The notes beneath the pieces were generated by a model. The model was not told the origin of the DNA and ran no database searches. It worked only from the letters and a program-made list of their open reading frames with translations. A stretch of 64,000 nucleotides of DNA, taken from Mesomycoplasma ovipneumoniae. Lineage in GTDB: Bacteria; Bacillota_I; Bacilli_A; Mycoplasmatales; Metamycoplasmataceae. Shown one piece after another: positions 43,582 through 53,432 of the stretch. The position numbers were made by a program, and so were the translations under genes. The stretch lies in the NCBI GenBank assembly GCA_009756935.1, contig VZDP01000002.1, forward strand, positions 124,001-188,000, in the 5' to 3' direction. Every line of letters starts with the position of its first letter. Position 1 is the stretch's first letter.

Positions 43582-44421
43582 TTATTTAATATTGTTTGCC
43601 GTTGCATTATTAATAAATTTGGAAAAAATTATATAAGAAAATAACGGAACAATTATTGTAAAAAGCGAGCCTGCTGCTTGAATGTTTTGCAAAAATCCAA
43701 GGCTACTTTGACCTGAATACTGAAATCAAGTTGAAATTGTCTGGTATGAGCGGTTTGAAAAAATGTAATTTGGTCATAAAAAGTCGTTTCAAGCTTGAAT
43801 TGTTGTAAAAATAATTAATAAATAATAGGAAATTTTTATTTTTGGAAAAATTATCAATTTAATCTTTGAAAACAGAGATAAATTATCAATTCTTGCAAGT
43901 AAAAGTTGCTTTTTATCAATTTTGTTAATGCTTTTATAAAGGTAAAAAAAGTTAAAAAAGGAAAAAATTTGGTTAACTGTCAGTGCAAAAACTGGCGAAT
44001 TTGTTACTAATTGATTGCTGTTTAAAATTCTTGCAAGGGGAATATAAGTGCTAATTTCTGGAATAAAAGAAATTGCTACAAAAAGAGAAATGAACGTTAA
44101 TTTCAGTCGTTTTTTTGCCATTCAAAGTCCAAAAGAAGCTAGCGAATAGAGAAGAATTCTAAAAAAATTAATGAGCATAATTACAAAAATTGAAGTGGTA
44201 ATTCCAATTCAAAAATTATCATTAATGGAATTTTTAAAGTTTTCAAGTAAATTTGAGCCTATTTTCAAAGTCAAATTAGGATTATCTTGCAATTCATTAG
44301 GCAGCGAAGCATTTACAATTAAATAATATAATGGAAACAGGAAAAAAATAAGTACTATTATTAAAAAGGAAAATAGTAAAAACTGTAGAAAAAAACTATT
44401 TAGATTAAATTTTAATGACAT
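43582..44421 (-). CDS. Sugar/glycerol-phosphate ABC transporter permease (MalG/UgpE type)
   Basis: 279 residues with six hydrophobic segments. The C-terminal membrane part ends with WNDFLWPNYIFSN, the typical end of the CUT1 MalG/UgpE family. The N terminus overlaps the partner permease by 17 bp. Pairs with the permease at 44405 and the ATPase at 45321; the binding protein is at 46620. Confidence 0.82.
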
Positions 44422-45328
44422 TTTTACTCCTTTTATTTTTAATAAGTTTTGCTATTTTTTTCCATGTTTTTGGCCTAAAAATAATAAAGGTTGAAAAAAC
44501 TGCTAAAAGATAAAAGAAAGTCATTAAACTTACGGCAGATTGGAGTCCTGAATTATCGCTTGAAGATAAAATATATGAAGCAAGAGTGTGGCCTCTATTT
44601 AGATCCAAATTTATGTCGCCTGTAATAACATTTGGGTATAGCATTGTTGCAAAAATGAAGTTTGTGTAGGCAATGACTAAAAATTGATTACCAATTTCCT
44701 TAAAATAAAGGTTAAAAATCTTATCTTTTAGGTTAATTCTGTCAATTTCTAAGTTTTTTTGATATTTTGTGTGAATGCTTGAAATTGCAAAGAAAAAAAG
44801 CACTGAATTAAACGGGATTGCCCTTCAGAGTTGATAAATTAAATATAGTCAAATTAAATCAATTTTATTATCTCCACCGACAAATGAAAAATTTAGATTA
44901 AGCATTTTTGCAAAAACATTTTTTTGACCAAAAAGGAAAGAAAAAGCGGTTCCAATTGCAAAAGATGAAATAAAAAATTGTGAATAAAGTCCGGTTATTA
45001 TTAACATTCTAAGAAATTTAATCTTAAGTTTTGAGAGCAAAATTGCAACAATAAATCCTAGAAAAAGTGCAATCGGCGAGCTAATAAAAAATAATAAAGT
45101 ACTGTTTCTTAGTGCGTCATTAAAATTTGATTTTGCAAATAATTGTCTAAAATTGTCAAATCCTAAATGTGTGTTTTGTCCAGATCCAACATTAAAAGAG
45201 TTAAATAAGGAATCCAGAATCGGGTAGACTGAAAAAATAAAAAGAAAAATAAAAAGTGGACCTATAAGTAAGATTGCTTTTGTATTTTTGTGAAAAAACA
45301 CTGATTTTATGGACTCTTTATTAACCAT
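44405..45328 (-). CDS. Sugar/glycerol-phosphate ABC transporter permease (MalF/UgpA type)
   Basis: 307 residues. Starts [15 protein letters not shown] with a first membrane segment AILLIGPLFIFLFIFSVYP typical of UgpA/MalF proteins; GFDNFRQLF follows. ATG 45328 is chosen over upstream near-start codons because it overlaps the ATPase stop by 8 bp, the usual arrangement in this operon. Confidence 0.84.
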
Positions 45329-46481
45329 TAACACGATTTCCGCCTTTATCAAAAGCAAAAATTTTATCTTTATTATATTCTATTTTTACATTTTGGCCTT
45401 GAATATCAATAGGACTTATAATTTCAAGGTCAATATTTTTTTCAGTATCATGAATTTGGTAATAAAAATTATCTGCAATATTTTTTTTATAAAAAACTTT
45501 TCCGTTGGTTGTTTCAGGTGTGCTTGAAATTTTAATGTATTTAGAACGGATGTAATATTCAATATCTCCTTTTTTTTCAATAAAATTGATTTCTGGCATT
45601 CCGATAAATTTAGCGGCAAAAATAGACTGAGGATTTTCAAAAAGTTCTTCTGGATTAGAATATTGCAAAATTTCCCCTTTATTTAAAAGAATAATTTTGT
45701 CACTAATTTTCATTGCATCAGTTTGGTCGTGAGTTACTAAAACGATTGTCATGTTAAATTCTTGTTTGATTTTAAGTAATAATTTAATAGTTGATTCCTT
45801 AATTTTTGCATCAAGTGATGAAAAAGGTTCGTCCATTAAAACTAAATTATCCCCTTTTATTATTGATTTTGCAAAAGCCACGCGTTGTTGCTGACCCCCA
45901 CTGATATTTTTGGCCTTTTTTAAAAAAATATCGTCAATTTCTAAGGCTTTTAACACATTTAGGACTTCTTTTTCAAAATATTTTTTTCTGAATTTCATGA
46001 AAAAAATATAAAATTTTATATTTTTCAATATATAAAAGTAAAATTTGAATTTTTTTATAACCTTTTCTACGCCTAAAGTAGATTTGTTTGAAAGCAAATT
46101 TCCAATAGATTCGCTAAAATCTTGACTATTTTTATCATTTTTGAAATTTTCCCAGCTTAATTTTCATACTTTTGAGGTTCATTCAGGCGAATTTTTAGCA
46201 CTAATCCAAAGATTTTTCTTTACCGAAATTTCTTCATATAAGTTGTTTTTTTGCATTATATAGCCAAAGTTTTTGAATTTTTCATGGTATTCAATACCTG
46301 TCTTTACTGGCAAAAAACCGGCTAAAATATTAAGGAAAGTGGACTTCCCTGCGCCTGATGGTCCTAAAATTGTAATAATATTATTTGCTGGTATTTCAAG
46401 GTCATTAATTTTAAGAAAAGCTTTTTTATCATACGAAAATATAAGGTGTTTAATACTTATAGCAATTGTTAAGTGGTTCAT
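45321..46481 (-). CDS. Sugar/glycerol-phosphate ABC transporter ATPase (UgpC/MsmK type)
   Basis: 386 residues. Walker [10 protein letters not shown] (~40-48), Q-loop [13 protein letters not shown], signature ISGGQQQR, Walker [14 protein letters not shown]-loop VTHDQTDA, and a C-terminal TOBE-like domain ([11 protein letters not shown]). An extra ~70-residue basic helical stretch lies between the Q-loop and the signature, similar to the PotA insertion. First gene of the minus-strand operon. Confidence 0.88.
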
Positions 46482-46619
46482 ATTAAAAAATTTTACCTTT
46501 TTTTCAAAATTTTTTTATAAATGTTGTATAGTTATTTTTATTAAAATTATAAATAACTAATATTTAATTATTAATATTTCTGAAAAAAATTTCATAAAAT
46601 TAGAAAAAGTGAGAAATAT

Positions 46620-48452
46620 ATGAATTTTAAAAAATTTTTTAAACCTTTGTTACTTACCTCACCAAGTCTTTTCTTAATTGCGAGTGCTTGTGGAGTAAGC
46701 GAGAATACAATTGATCCAAAAACTCAAGTTGTTATGACAACAAGTCAAGGTCCTTTTTGACCATTAATTTTTGGACTTAATGTTTATGGTAAAAATCAAA
46801 AAGGATTAATCCCTTATTACAACCAAAAGTTTAAAGATGATCCTGATTTTGCGCCAGTTAGACTTGTTTTGGATTTTGAGTCAAAAGCAAAAACTCAACA
46901 ACAAACAACCGAAAACATTAAAAAATTACTAGACACAAATTCAGATCAACTTCCGTCAATTGTTTTAGGAGATTCTTCAACTGCGAGTGTTTTACAAGAA
47001 CGTAATCGACTTTTAGAAATACAAAGTGATAAATTGAAGCCAGGAATATTCACTGATCAAATTGTAGGAAAATACAATTCATTTAATTTTGGTGAAAATA
47101 AATTTTATAACATTCCTTTTAACGTAAATGATGTTGATGCACTTGGATTTAATCTTGATAATTTACGAATTATTTTTGATTTAGTAAAAAAAGGTGGCGG
47201 AAAAGTTGATGAGAACGCCGAAATTTACAAAAAAGCACAAGAATCGGCTCAAAAAGGAAACTCGACTCCTGAAAACAGTTTTTTTAGCAATCTTGAAGTA
47301 AAATCTGTCGATGTTTTCAAAGATTTAAACGTAACTTATGATACTTTTTCCAATATTGAAGAAGCACTTGAATTTTCAACTAAATTTATTGACGGTGTCA
47401 AATTAAAAGCAGATGCAAAACTTGATGAAAATACAGAAAATGCCTCTATTTTTGATATTGACTATTCAGGTCTAATTTTTCACAAAAATATTATTTCAAA
47501 ATCAGGTAAAAAATTCTGAGAAGCAAAAGGTAAAGATTTAACTTTTAATATTGCCACAGATACATCCTTGCAAGATGAATTTAAAAAAACTTACGAAAAA
47601 TTTACAAAAACTAACAAAAAAATCGAACACAAAGTAGGCAATAATAGCAAAATTTTGCAAGCATTTCAGTTTAAAAACTTTAAGAAAAAAGACAGCATTG
47701 GTGAATGAGGAAGTCATGATATTCTTCAATATCGTACCGTTTTTGGCTATGTTCCTGGAGTTGGAATTAAGCAATCAATTGACACAGCAACAACCCGTAG
47801 CTTATTCGCAAAAAGCAACCCTGAACTTGCCAAAGGTTTTGCAACATTTAATGATGTCTTTACAACAAACCAACCATTAAAGTCACGCAAGGATTCTCAA
47901 TTTTTTGTCTATAATTCAGGTGGATCATCCCTAATTCCAATTAAAACTGACACAGAAAAAATTAATAAAGCAGCAATTAAATTTTTAGAATGACTCTTCA
48001 CTGGTCAAAATGATATTGACAAACCCGGAACAATGGTGGATAATGCTGATTATTTAATGGAAAATACCGGTTATTTCCTTCCTACAAAAGCGGTTGTAAC
48101 TCAGGAAAAATTGGAACAGCTAAAGAAAAAATATAAAGAATACTATGATAAAATTGTCGAATTTGAATCTAATAACAGAAAAAGTATTGAACTAGTTGGC
48201 GAAGATGCCAAAAAAATCGACTGAAGTTTGTATGAAAAAATGGCAAACTTAAGATCAGTTATAATTTCAATGGAATCAATGCTTAATGCTTTCAAAGAAG
48301 ATGCTTCCAAAGTTAAAATTTTAAGTGATAATGGTAATTTTAAAGAAGCAAAAATTTCTGCAACAATTACAGATTCACTAATTGAATCAACAAAATTCGA
48401 AAATAGTAAAGCCGAAAGTTCTGATAAATTACTAACATTAATTAACCAATAA
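46620..48452 (+). CDS. ABC transporter substrate-binding lipoprotein
   Basis: 610 residues. Lipobox LIASAC (Cys ~24), then a type 1 solute-binding fold: LVLDFESKAKTQQQTTENIK, PSIVLGDSSTASVL, FYNIPFNVNDVDALGFN. It is divergent from the ATPase and permease genes and most likely delivers sugar or glycerol-phosphate to them. Weak ribosome binding site. The C-terminal ~100 residues are helical and charged. Longer than typical binding proteins, as often in mycoplasmas. Confidence 0.82.
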
Positions 48453-48570
48453 AACTTAAATTAGCGGTAATTTTAAAAAATTAGAAATTCTGCTGTTTAT
48501 AAAAACTAAAAATTCTCAATATTTTTAGTTCCCAAATTAAAAACATAAATGCAACACATAGATATTTTTG

Positions 48571-48595
48571 AAATCGCCGTTTGGCGATTTTTTTT
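48571..48595 (+). terminator. Rho-independent terminator
   Basis: Stem AAATCGCC / GGCGATTT, loop GTTT, T8 run. Terminates plus-strand transcripts coming from the binding lipoprotein. It lies inside the left end of the IS30 element, shielding the transposase 3' end from antisense read-through. Confidence 0.85.
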
Positions 48596-48600
48596 AAATC

Positions 48601-49596
48601 TTAAATAACTAAGTTATCATTAAAGACCTCTAAAGCGGATTTTCAATTAAAAATTTCCCTAGGCATTGAGTTAATTTTACTTATAGTATTTTGTAAATCA
48701 TCATCACTAATTAGGTTAAAATCAAAACCTTTTGGATAAAACCTTCTAATTAATCCGTTGGCATGCTCATTGGAACCTCTTTGAAATGAAGCATATGGTT
48801 CTGCTTTATAAATTATTACTTTTAATCAATATGCCAATATCGCAATTTCCTCAAATTCAATCCCATTGTCACAAGTGATAGTTTTGATATGTAAATTATT
48901 TTCATTTGCAAGATCTTTGATGGCTTTATTGATGGTTCTGGGATTTTTGTTTCGCACTTTTTTAGCAAATAATTTTCTAGTTTTTCTTTCTACTAAAGTT
49001 AAGATATTATCATGTCCGCTAGCCTTTTTGCCAACTACTAAATCTAGCTCTCAATGTCCAAAATCTTGCCTAGAATCTATGGATTTATCACGTGCTCAAA
49101 TGGGTTTTACATAACCTTCTGGAACTAATCTTTGCACGGCATTTCTGGTTCTTTTTCCGCCTTTTTTGTAATATTTTCTGAGTCTGTCACTCCTAACTAA
49201 TACCCATTTATTAGTTTTAATTCAGTTAAAAACAGTCTTTAAAGATGGTCTTTCAATGTCGGGAAAATTTTCTGCTATATAAAAATATGTCGCCTTAACT
49301 CCGTGGACTTTTTTGTCATATTTTACTGCAAAAATTTTGCTAAATTCCTCATATTTTCCTAACACAACAAATCTAAAATAATACCTATGATAATATCTTT
49401 TTCGCCTTTTTGTTATTGCCAAATTAGCTTCATAAATTCCATATTCATTTAAATTTCTTTTAATTTCTCTTGAGACAGTTGAGGGTGCAACATTAAGTTG
49501 CTTAGCAATAAATCTAATACTTTTGTTCTGCTGCAATAAAAACTCAATTTTTACTAAATCTTCAAAACTAAAATGTTTAAATTTTCTTTTTTCCAT
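48601..49596 (-). CDS. IS30-family transposase
   Basis: 331 residues, complete. N-terminal helix-turn-helix FEDLVKIEFLLQQNKSIR and IAKQLNVAPSTVSREIKRN; DDE core with GHWELDLVVGKK, ITCDNGIEFEE and the late block QRGSNEHANGLIRRFYPKG. Intact catalytic residues suggest it can be active. ATG 49596, TAA 48601. Confidence 0.93.
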
Positions 49597-49658
49597 GATA
49601 CTCCAAGAATAAAAAAATGCAAGTATAATATTATTATACCATACGTTGCATTTTTATC

Positions 49659-49996
49659 TTCGATTTAGGAAATCTGTAAATCTTAATTTTTTGTGTATTT
49701 ATATTCAATTAAAAGTGAATTTTTGCCATCAAACTGTCAAACTCAGGAGTTAAAAATTTAGGCTGATCTAACTAATTTTTTTAGATTTTTACTCTAAAAA
49801 ATAAACAAAATTAAAAAATAAGCTCGGACAAAAAAGCCAACTCCTTACTGTCAACTTTTTTTGGCCTGGTTTTTTTAAAAATTTGCTATAAATTTATACA
49901 CTTTTTGTAAAATTTACGATTTCTATAGTCTTTGAATTTACTTTAAGTTTTTATTACGCGTTATAATATAAAGTAATTTTTGAAGAAAGGTTATTT
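49659..49996. repeat. Intergenic region with IS-like repeats B1 and A1
   Basis: B1 (~49692-49748, TATTTATATTCA... CAAACTCAGGA) and A1 (~49822-49876, GGACAAAAAAGCCAAC... GGCCTGGTTTTTT) recur downstream of the restriction-modification genes as A2 and B2 in the other order. Together they flank the cassette. No gene lies here. Confidence 0.55.
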
Positions 49997-51207
49997 ATGA
50001 AAAAAATAACTATTTTTGAAGCTTTTGCTGGTCTAGGATCGCAATTGCGTGCACTGAAATTGGTAGGAAAAACTCTAAATTTTGAAGTTGAATCATTAGG
50101 AATTATTGAGTGATATATTCACGCTATTATTTCTTATCAAATTATTAATTATGAAGTCTTACCAGCAGATACAAAAACGCCAATAGAAGTAATTATTGAT
50201 CAACTTTCTTCATTAAGCCTTTCAATAGATAGCAAAAATTTAGTGTCTAAAAATTATTTTCAAAAAATGAAGGAAGATAAATTGCGTAAAATTTATCCTT
50301 ATTTTTTAAAAATGCTCAATAATCCGTCTCTCTCTCTCTCTCTCTCATCTCTAAGAACAGCAAAAATAATTATTATCCTTGATATTCAGATATTCATCAA
50401 GTTAATCAAATACCTAAAAATATAGATATTTTTACTTATTCTTTTCCTTGCCAAGACTTATCGACACAAGGATTGCAAAAAGGTCTTAATCCTTCAACAA
50501 GAAGCGGGCTACTTTGGCAAATTAAAAGAATTTTAGAAAATAATTTAGATAATTTACCTAAAGTTTTGTTGATGGAAAATGTAAAAAATTTAGCTAGTCA
50601 AAAATTTCGTGCTGAATTTAATAATTGAATTAATTTTTTAAAAACTTTAGGCTACCAAAGTAAATGAAAAATTTTAAACTCTACTGATTTTGGTTCATCT
50701 CAAAATAGACAAAGAGTTTTCATGGTTTCTTGGTTGACTAATAAAAAATTTGAATGACCAACCCCAATAAAACATAACAATAATTTAAAGAAGATTTTAG
50801 ATTTTACTCATCTACCAAATGAAGAAAATCTAGCTAGCAAAATTTTTAAATATCAACTAACAACCCCTAGAATAACAAACTCAAGAATTAAGAAAAGGGA
50901 AATTATTAATTTTACTAAATTTAATTCTGAAAACTATATTTATTATCCTGACTTTTTCGGACCAACACTTACAGCATCAGGGGCTAACTCTAGACTTAAA
51001 TTTTGGATTCAAGAAAACTACATAAGAGAAATAAATTTTTACGAGTCCTTTAAATATATGGGTTTTACAGAATGTGATGCTCATAAAATTTATAAAACAA
51101 ATTTAGTTCCACCAAAATCTATAATATTTTTAGCTGGTAATTCAATATCTATCGAAGTTCTAAAAGCACTATTTGAAAAAATTGTTTTGCTTTTAGAAAA
51201 GGAGTAA
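49997..51207 (+). pseudogene. C5-cytosine DNA methyltransferase, SssI-like, phase-variable and OFF
   Basis: Open from ATG 49997 (GAAAGG upstream) as far as a (TC)10 tract at 50327-50346; beyond it the conserved frame is shifted and the current frame stops at 50423-50425. Total 1211 nt is two more than a multiple of three, so 9 or 12 TC units would restore ~402 residues. All C5-MTase motifs are present: EAFAGLGSQLRALK (I), SFPCQDLS with catalytic Cys (IV), MENVKNL (VI), SSQNRQRVFMVS (VIII), GPTLTASGANSR (IX) and GNSISIEVL (X). EWYIHAI and the motif IX-X blocks resemble Spiroplasma M.SssI as I recall it, but specificity is unknown. Partner nuclease starts 4 bp after. Confidence 0.88.
50327..50346 (+). 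repeat. (TC)10 dinucleotide tract inside the methyltransferase gene
   Basis: Uninterrupted TC x10 in the coding region. Slipped-strand pairing changes the frame; 10 units is the OFF state here. Confidence 0.95.
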
Positions 51208-51210
51208 TAG

Positions 51211-52422
51211 ATGAGTGCAACTTTGAGATGAAGTAAATTAAAAATTCAAAGCAAACACTTTTCAGAAAACAAAGATAAACCACAATTTAAAGGGGAAATA
51301 TTTTTTGTTTATGATATTGAAAGTTTAGTAATTCATCATTTTTATATTCAAATTAATAGTTGTGTCATGTCTAAATTAGTAACTCAAAGTCATAGAGAAA
51401 AACATGAAGACCATGAACAAAAGCAAATTAATAAAACAAGTTGTTGCTATTATAAAAAAAGGGAAGAGTTTTTTAATAGTCTTGAGCAAAAAGTTGTTCA
51501 AAAAGATAGACCACCTAGATCTAAAATTTATAATCAAGATGATTTACAAATATTAAATAATGATGAAATTGTACACTTAAATAAACTATTACGAGAACCA
51601 AATTTTTTAACCACAATTAAAAATTTATATAAATTTATCTATGGTTCCAACCCAGGCGGAGAATTATTTATACCTAAAAATGCTCCTATTATTTTAGATG
51701 ATGAGAAAAATTTTGATAAAAATATCAGTTATTTTGCACTCTTTTTCACATATTATTCTGATTTTAAAAATAATAATGATGAATATGATGAATATGATGA
51801 ATATGATGGTATTTATAAGGATGATGATTTATTAGATGATAAAAATTATTTTGATAGATTTAAAGATGCTCCTAAAAATTCAAAACTTTACAAAGTTTAT
51901 CAATCATTAGAAAAACTCATTAGCAATAAACACAGTATTGAAAGTGGTAAGAAAGTTTTAGCAGAAATTAAAAAGTATTTATCATTAGATCAAATTAATT
52001 CTTTAGTAGAAAAAGAAAGAACAAAAATTCAAAAAATTAAGATAGATTCTATTAATATTCTTGATTTGGATAAACAAATTTATTTAGACAGGGCACATAT
52101 TTTCCCAGTTGAAAGAATTAAAGAAAAAATAGTAAAACTAGTAAATAGGGAAAGCTATAATCTTACCAGTGATCAAGTGCAACGCTTTGTTAAAAAAATC
52201 ACAGAAGCTCATAATTTAATAGCTTTAGATAAAAACTCACATACTCAGTTTGATAGAAATAAATTTACATGAGATTCCAAAAATGGAAAATTGGTGGTTA
52301 AGTGTTGCAACTCACCACAAACATGCGAGCATATATCTAATCAAATTACCGATCTTCCAAAAGAAAAAATTACTGATGATATTTTAGATAATCTCTATTT
52401 AAGAAATTCTGGGAATATTTAG
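51211..52422 (+). CDS. HNH-type restriction endonuclease (partner of the SssI-like methyltransferase)
   Basis: 403 residues, intact. ATG 51211 with AAAAGGAG upstream, 3 bp after the methyltransferase stop. The C-terminal part has an HNH-like nuclease motif: DRAHIFPVERI (His ~295) and AHNLIALDKNSHTQFDRNKF (Asn and His ~332-351). The middle contains DEYDEYDEYDG from three 9-bp GATGAATAT repeats near 51777-51805, an in-frame length-variable tract. Recognition site cannot be deduced. If the methyltransferase is off, this nuclease should be toxic unless regulated, inactive or backed by another methylase. Confidence 0.7.
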
Positions 52423-52445
52423 TTTTTTGGTTCAATAAGTTTTCC

Positions 52446-52778
52446 TTATTCTGATTTATCTTTAGTTATTTCGTAATATCTCTTAGCTATTTCTATTAAT
52501 TCTTCTATTGTAAATTCGTTTCAATCGGGTTCAATTTGTTTTTTAGGTTTGCCACTCCCTGGCTTTCTGCTGGCACCCTTTTTATCTAATAATTGGTCTT
52601 GCATACCATTATTATAGCATCGAATAATTTTTTTGATTCTTCGAACTAGTTGATCTCTGGTTATAAAATTTGTATCTGGCGAAATATCATTTATATAATT
52701 TATTGTTTTTTTTAATCCAAATTCATTGTAAATTTTATAAATCATATCAAACTCGTCTTTTTTAAAGTGTCTTGACAT
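52446..52778 (-). CDS. IS3-family OrfA (IS1221/IS1138-like), orphan
   Basis: 110 residues from ATG 52778 (GGAG 8 bp upstream) to TAA 52446. It reads MSRHFKKDEFDMIYKIYNEF at the start, a helix-turn-helix, then KPGSGKPKKQIEPDWNEFTI and EELIEIAKRYYEITKDKSE, the typical end of mycoplasma IS3 OrfA just before the OrfB frameshift. No OrfB follows (the stop falls 24 bp after the nuclease stop), so this is an OrfA remnant. Confidence 0.7.
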
Positions 52779-52808
52779 TAGTATTCTCCGTTTTCTTGCA
52801 TTTGAAAA

Positions 52809-52841
52809 TTTAAAAAAGCTAACACTTTGGGTGTTAGCTTT
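52809..52841 (-). terminator. Terminator upstream of orphan OrfA
   Basis: Minus-strand stem AAAGCTAACAC / GTGTTAGCTTT (52831-52841 and 52815-52825), 5-nt loop, followed by a T-run. It would block outside transcription from entering the transposase gene, a common IS feature. Confidence 0.65.
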
Positions 52842-52842
52842 C

Positions 52843-53210
52843 TCCTTAAACTCAGACAAAAAAGCCAACACCTTAGTGTTAATTTTCTCTGTCCTGGTTT
52901 ATTTACCGGTATTTTTGCGTATTTATATTCACTAAAAAGCGATTTTTGGCATCAAACTGGTAAACTCAGGAAAATAATCGGTGGGATTTAAATTTTTGAA
53001 ATATTAGATCATTTTTTTATTAGTCGTCAAAAACGGTGATTAGTTTTTTGACTAAAGCATTTTTTTAGACTAAATTTTTTACAGGTAGATTCACTAAACG
53101 ATAAACTTAAAAAATAGCATATATATAATTTATATTTATTATATATGTATCTAGATTTTATTAATTAACAAAAAAAATATTTTTTTGTTTGTTTATTTTT
53201 AAAAAAAGTG
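52843..53210. repeat. Repeats A2 and B2, then AT-rich spacer
   Basis: A2 (~52850-52898) and B2 (~52914-52972) match A1 and B1 on the other side of the restriction-modification cassette. From ~52980 to 53210 nothing coding is seen. Confidence 0.5.
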
Positions 53211-53216
53211 TATAAT
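53211..53216 (+). promoter_or_regulatory. -10 box of the opp operon leader
   Basis: TATAAT at 53211-53216, 18 bp before the leader ORF start; AAGGA at 53224-53228 is the ribosome binding site of that ORF. Confidence 0.55.
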
Positions 53217-53234
53217 TTCTAGCAAGGAAAAATA

Positions 53235-53354
53235 ATGCAATCAAAAAACTCTATTAAAAAAGCATGAGAAAACAAAATTAACATTATTAATAATTTTAAT
53301 GTTAAGTTTTCCATTTTCTTTGAAATAGTAGTTTTTGACACAATTTGTTCATAA
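53235..53354 (+). CDS. Putative leader peptide of the opp operon, 39 aa
   Basis: ATG 53235 with AAGGA 6 bp upstream, TAA 53352-53354. The peptide starts MQSKNSIKKAWENKINIINN and ends FEIVVFDTICS, with one TGA-Trp. It is Asn/Ile/Lys-rich with no domain. The last third of the ORF covers the antiterminator arm (53325-53337), so a ribosome translating it would decide which hairpin forms. Confidence 0.5.
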
Positions 53355-53418
53355 CATTAAGTTATATAGGATAAAAAAACAAAAACTACTATCGAAAAAG
53401 ATAGTAGTTTTTGTTTTT
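53325..53418 (+). promoter_or_regulatory. Transcription attenuator (antiterminator/terminator) before oppA
   Basis: Three segments: A, ATAGTAGTTTTTG (53325-53337); B, CAAAAACTACTAT (53380-53392); C, GATAGTAGTTTTTG (53400-53413). A pairs with B over 13 bp without mismatch; B pairs with C over 14 bp, extendable to ~19, followed by a T5 run and the oppA GGAGGG site 7 bp later. A-B and B-C exclude each other, so this has the form of a classical attenuator. Confidence 0.65.
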
Positions 53419-53432
53419 AAAAAAGGAGGGAA

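Larger units (their letters stand above)
48545..49658 (-). mobile_element. IS30-family insertion sequence
   Basis: A single intact transposase between imperfect inverted ends sharing AAATGCAAC (left CATAAATGCAACACAT, right inverted TAAAAATGCAACGTAT). Exact ends and target duplication could not be fixed by eye. Confidence 0.7.
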
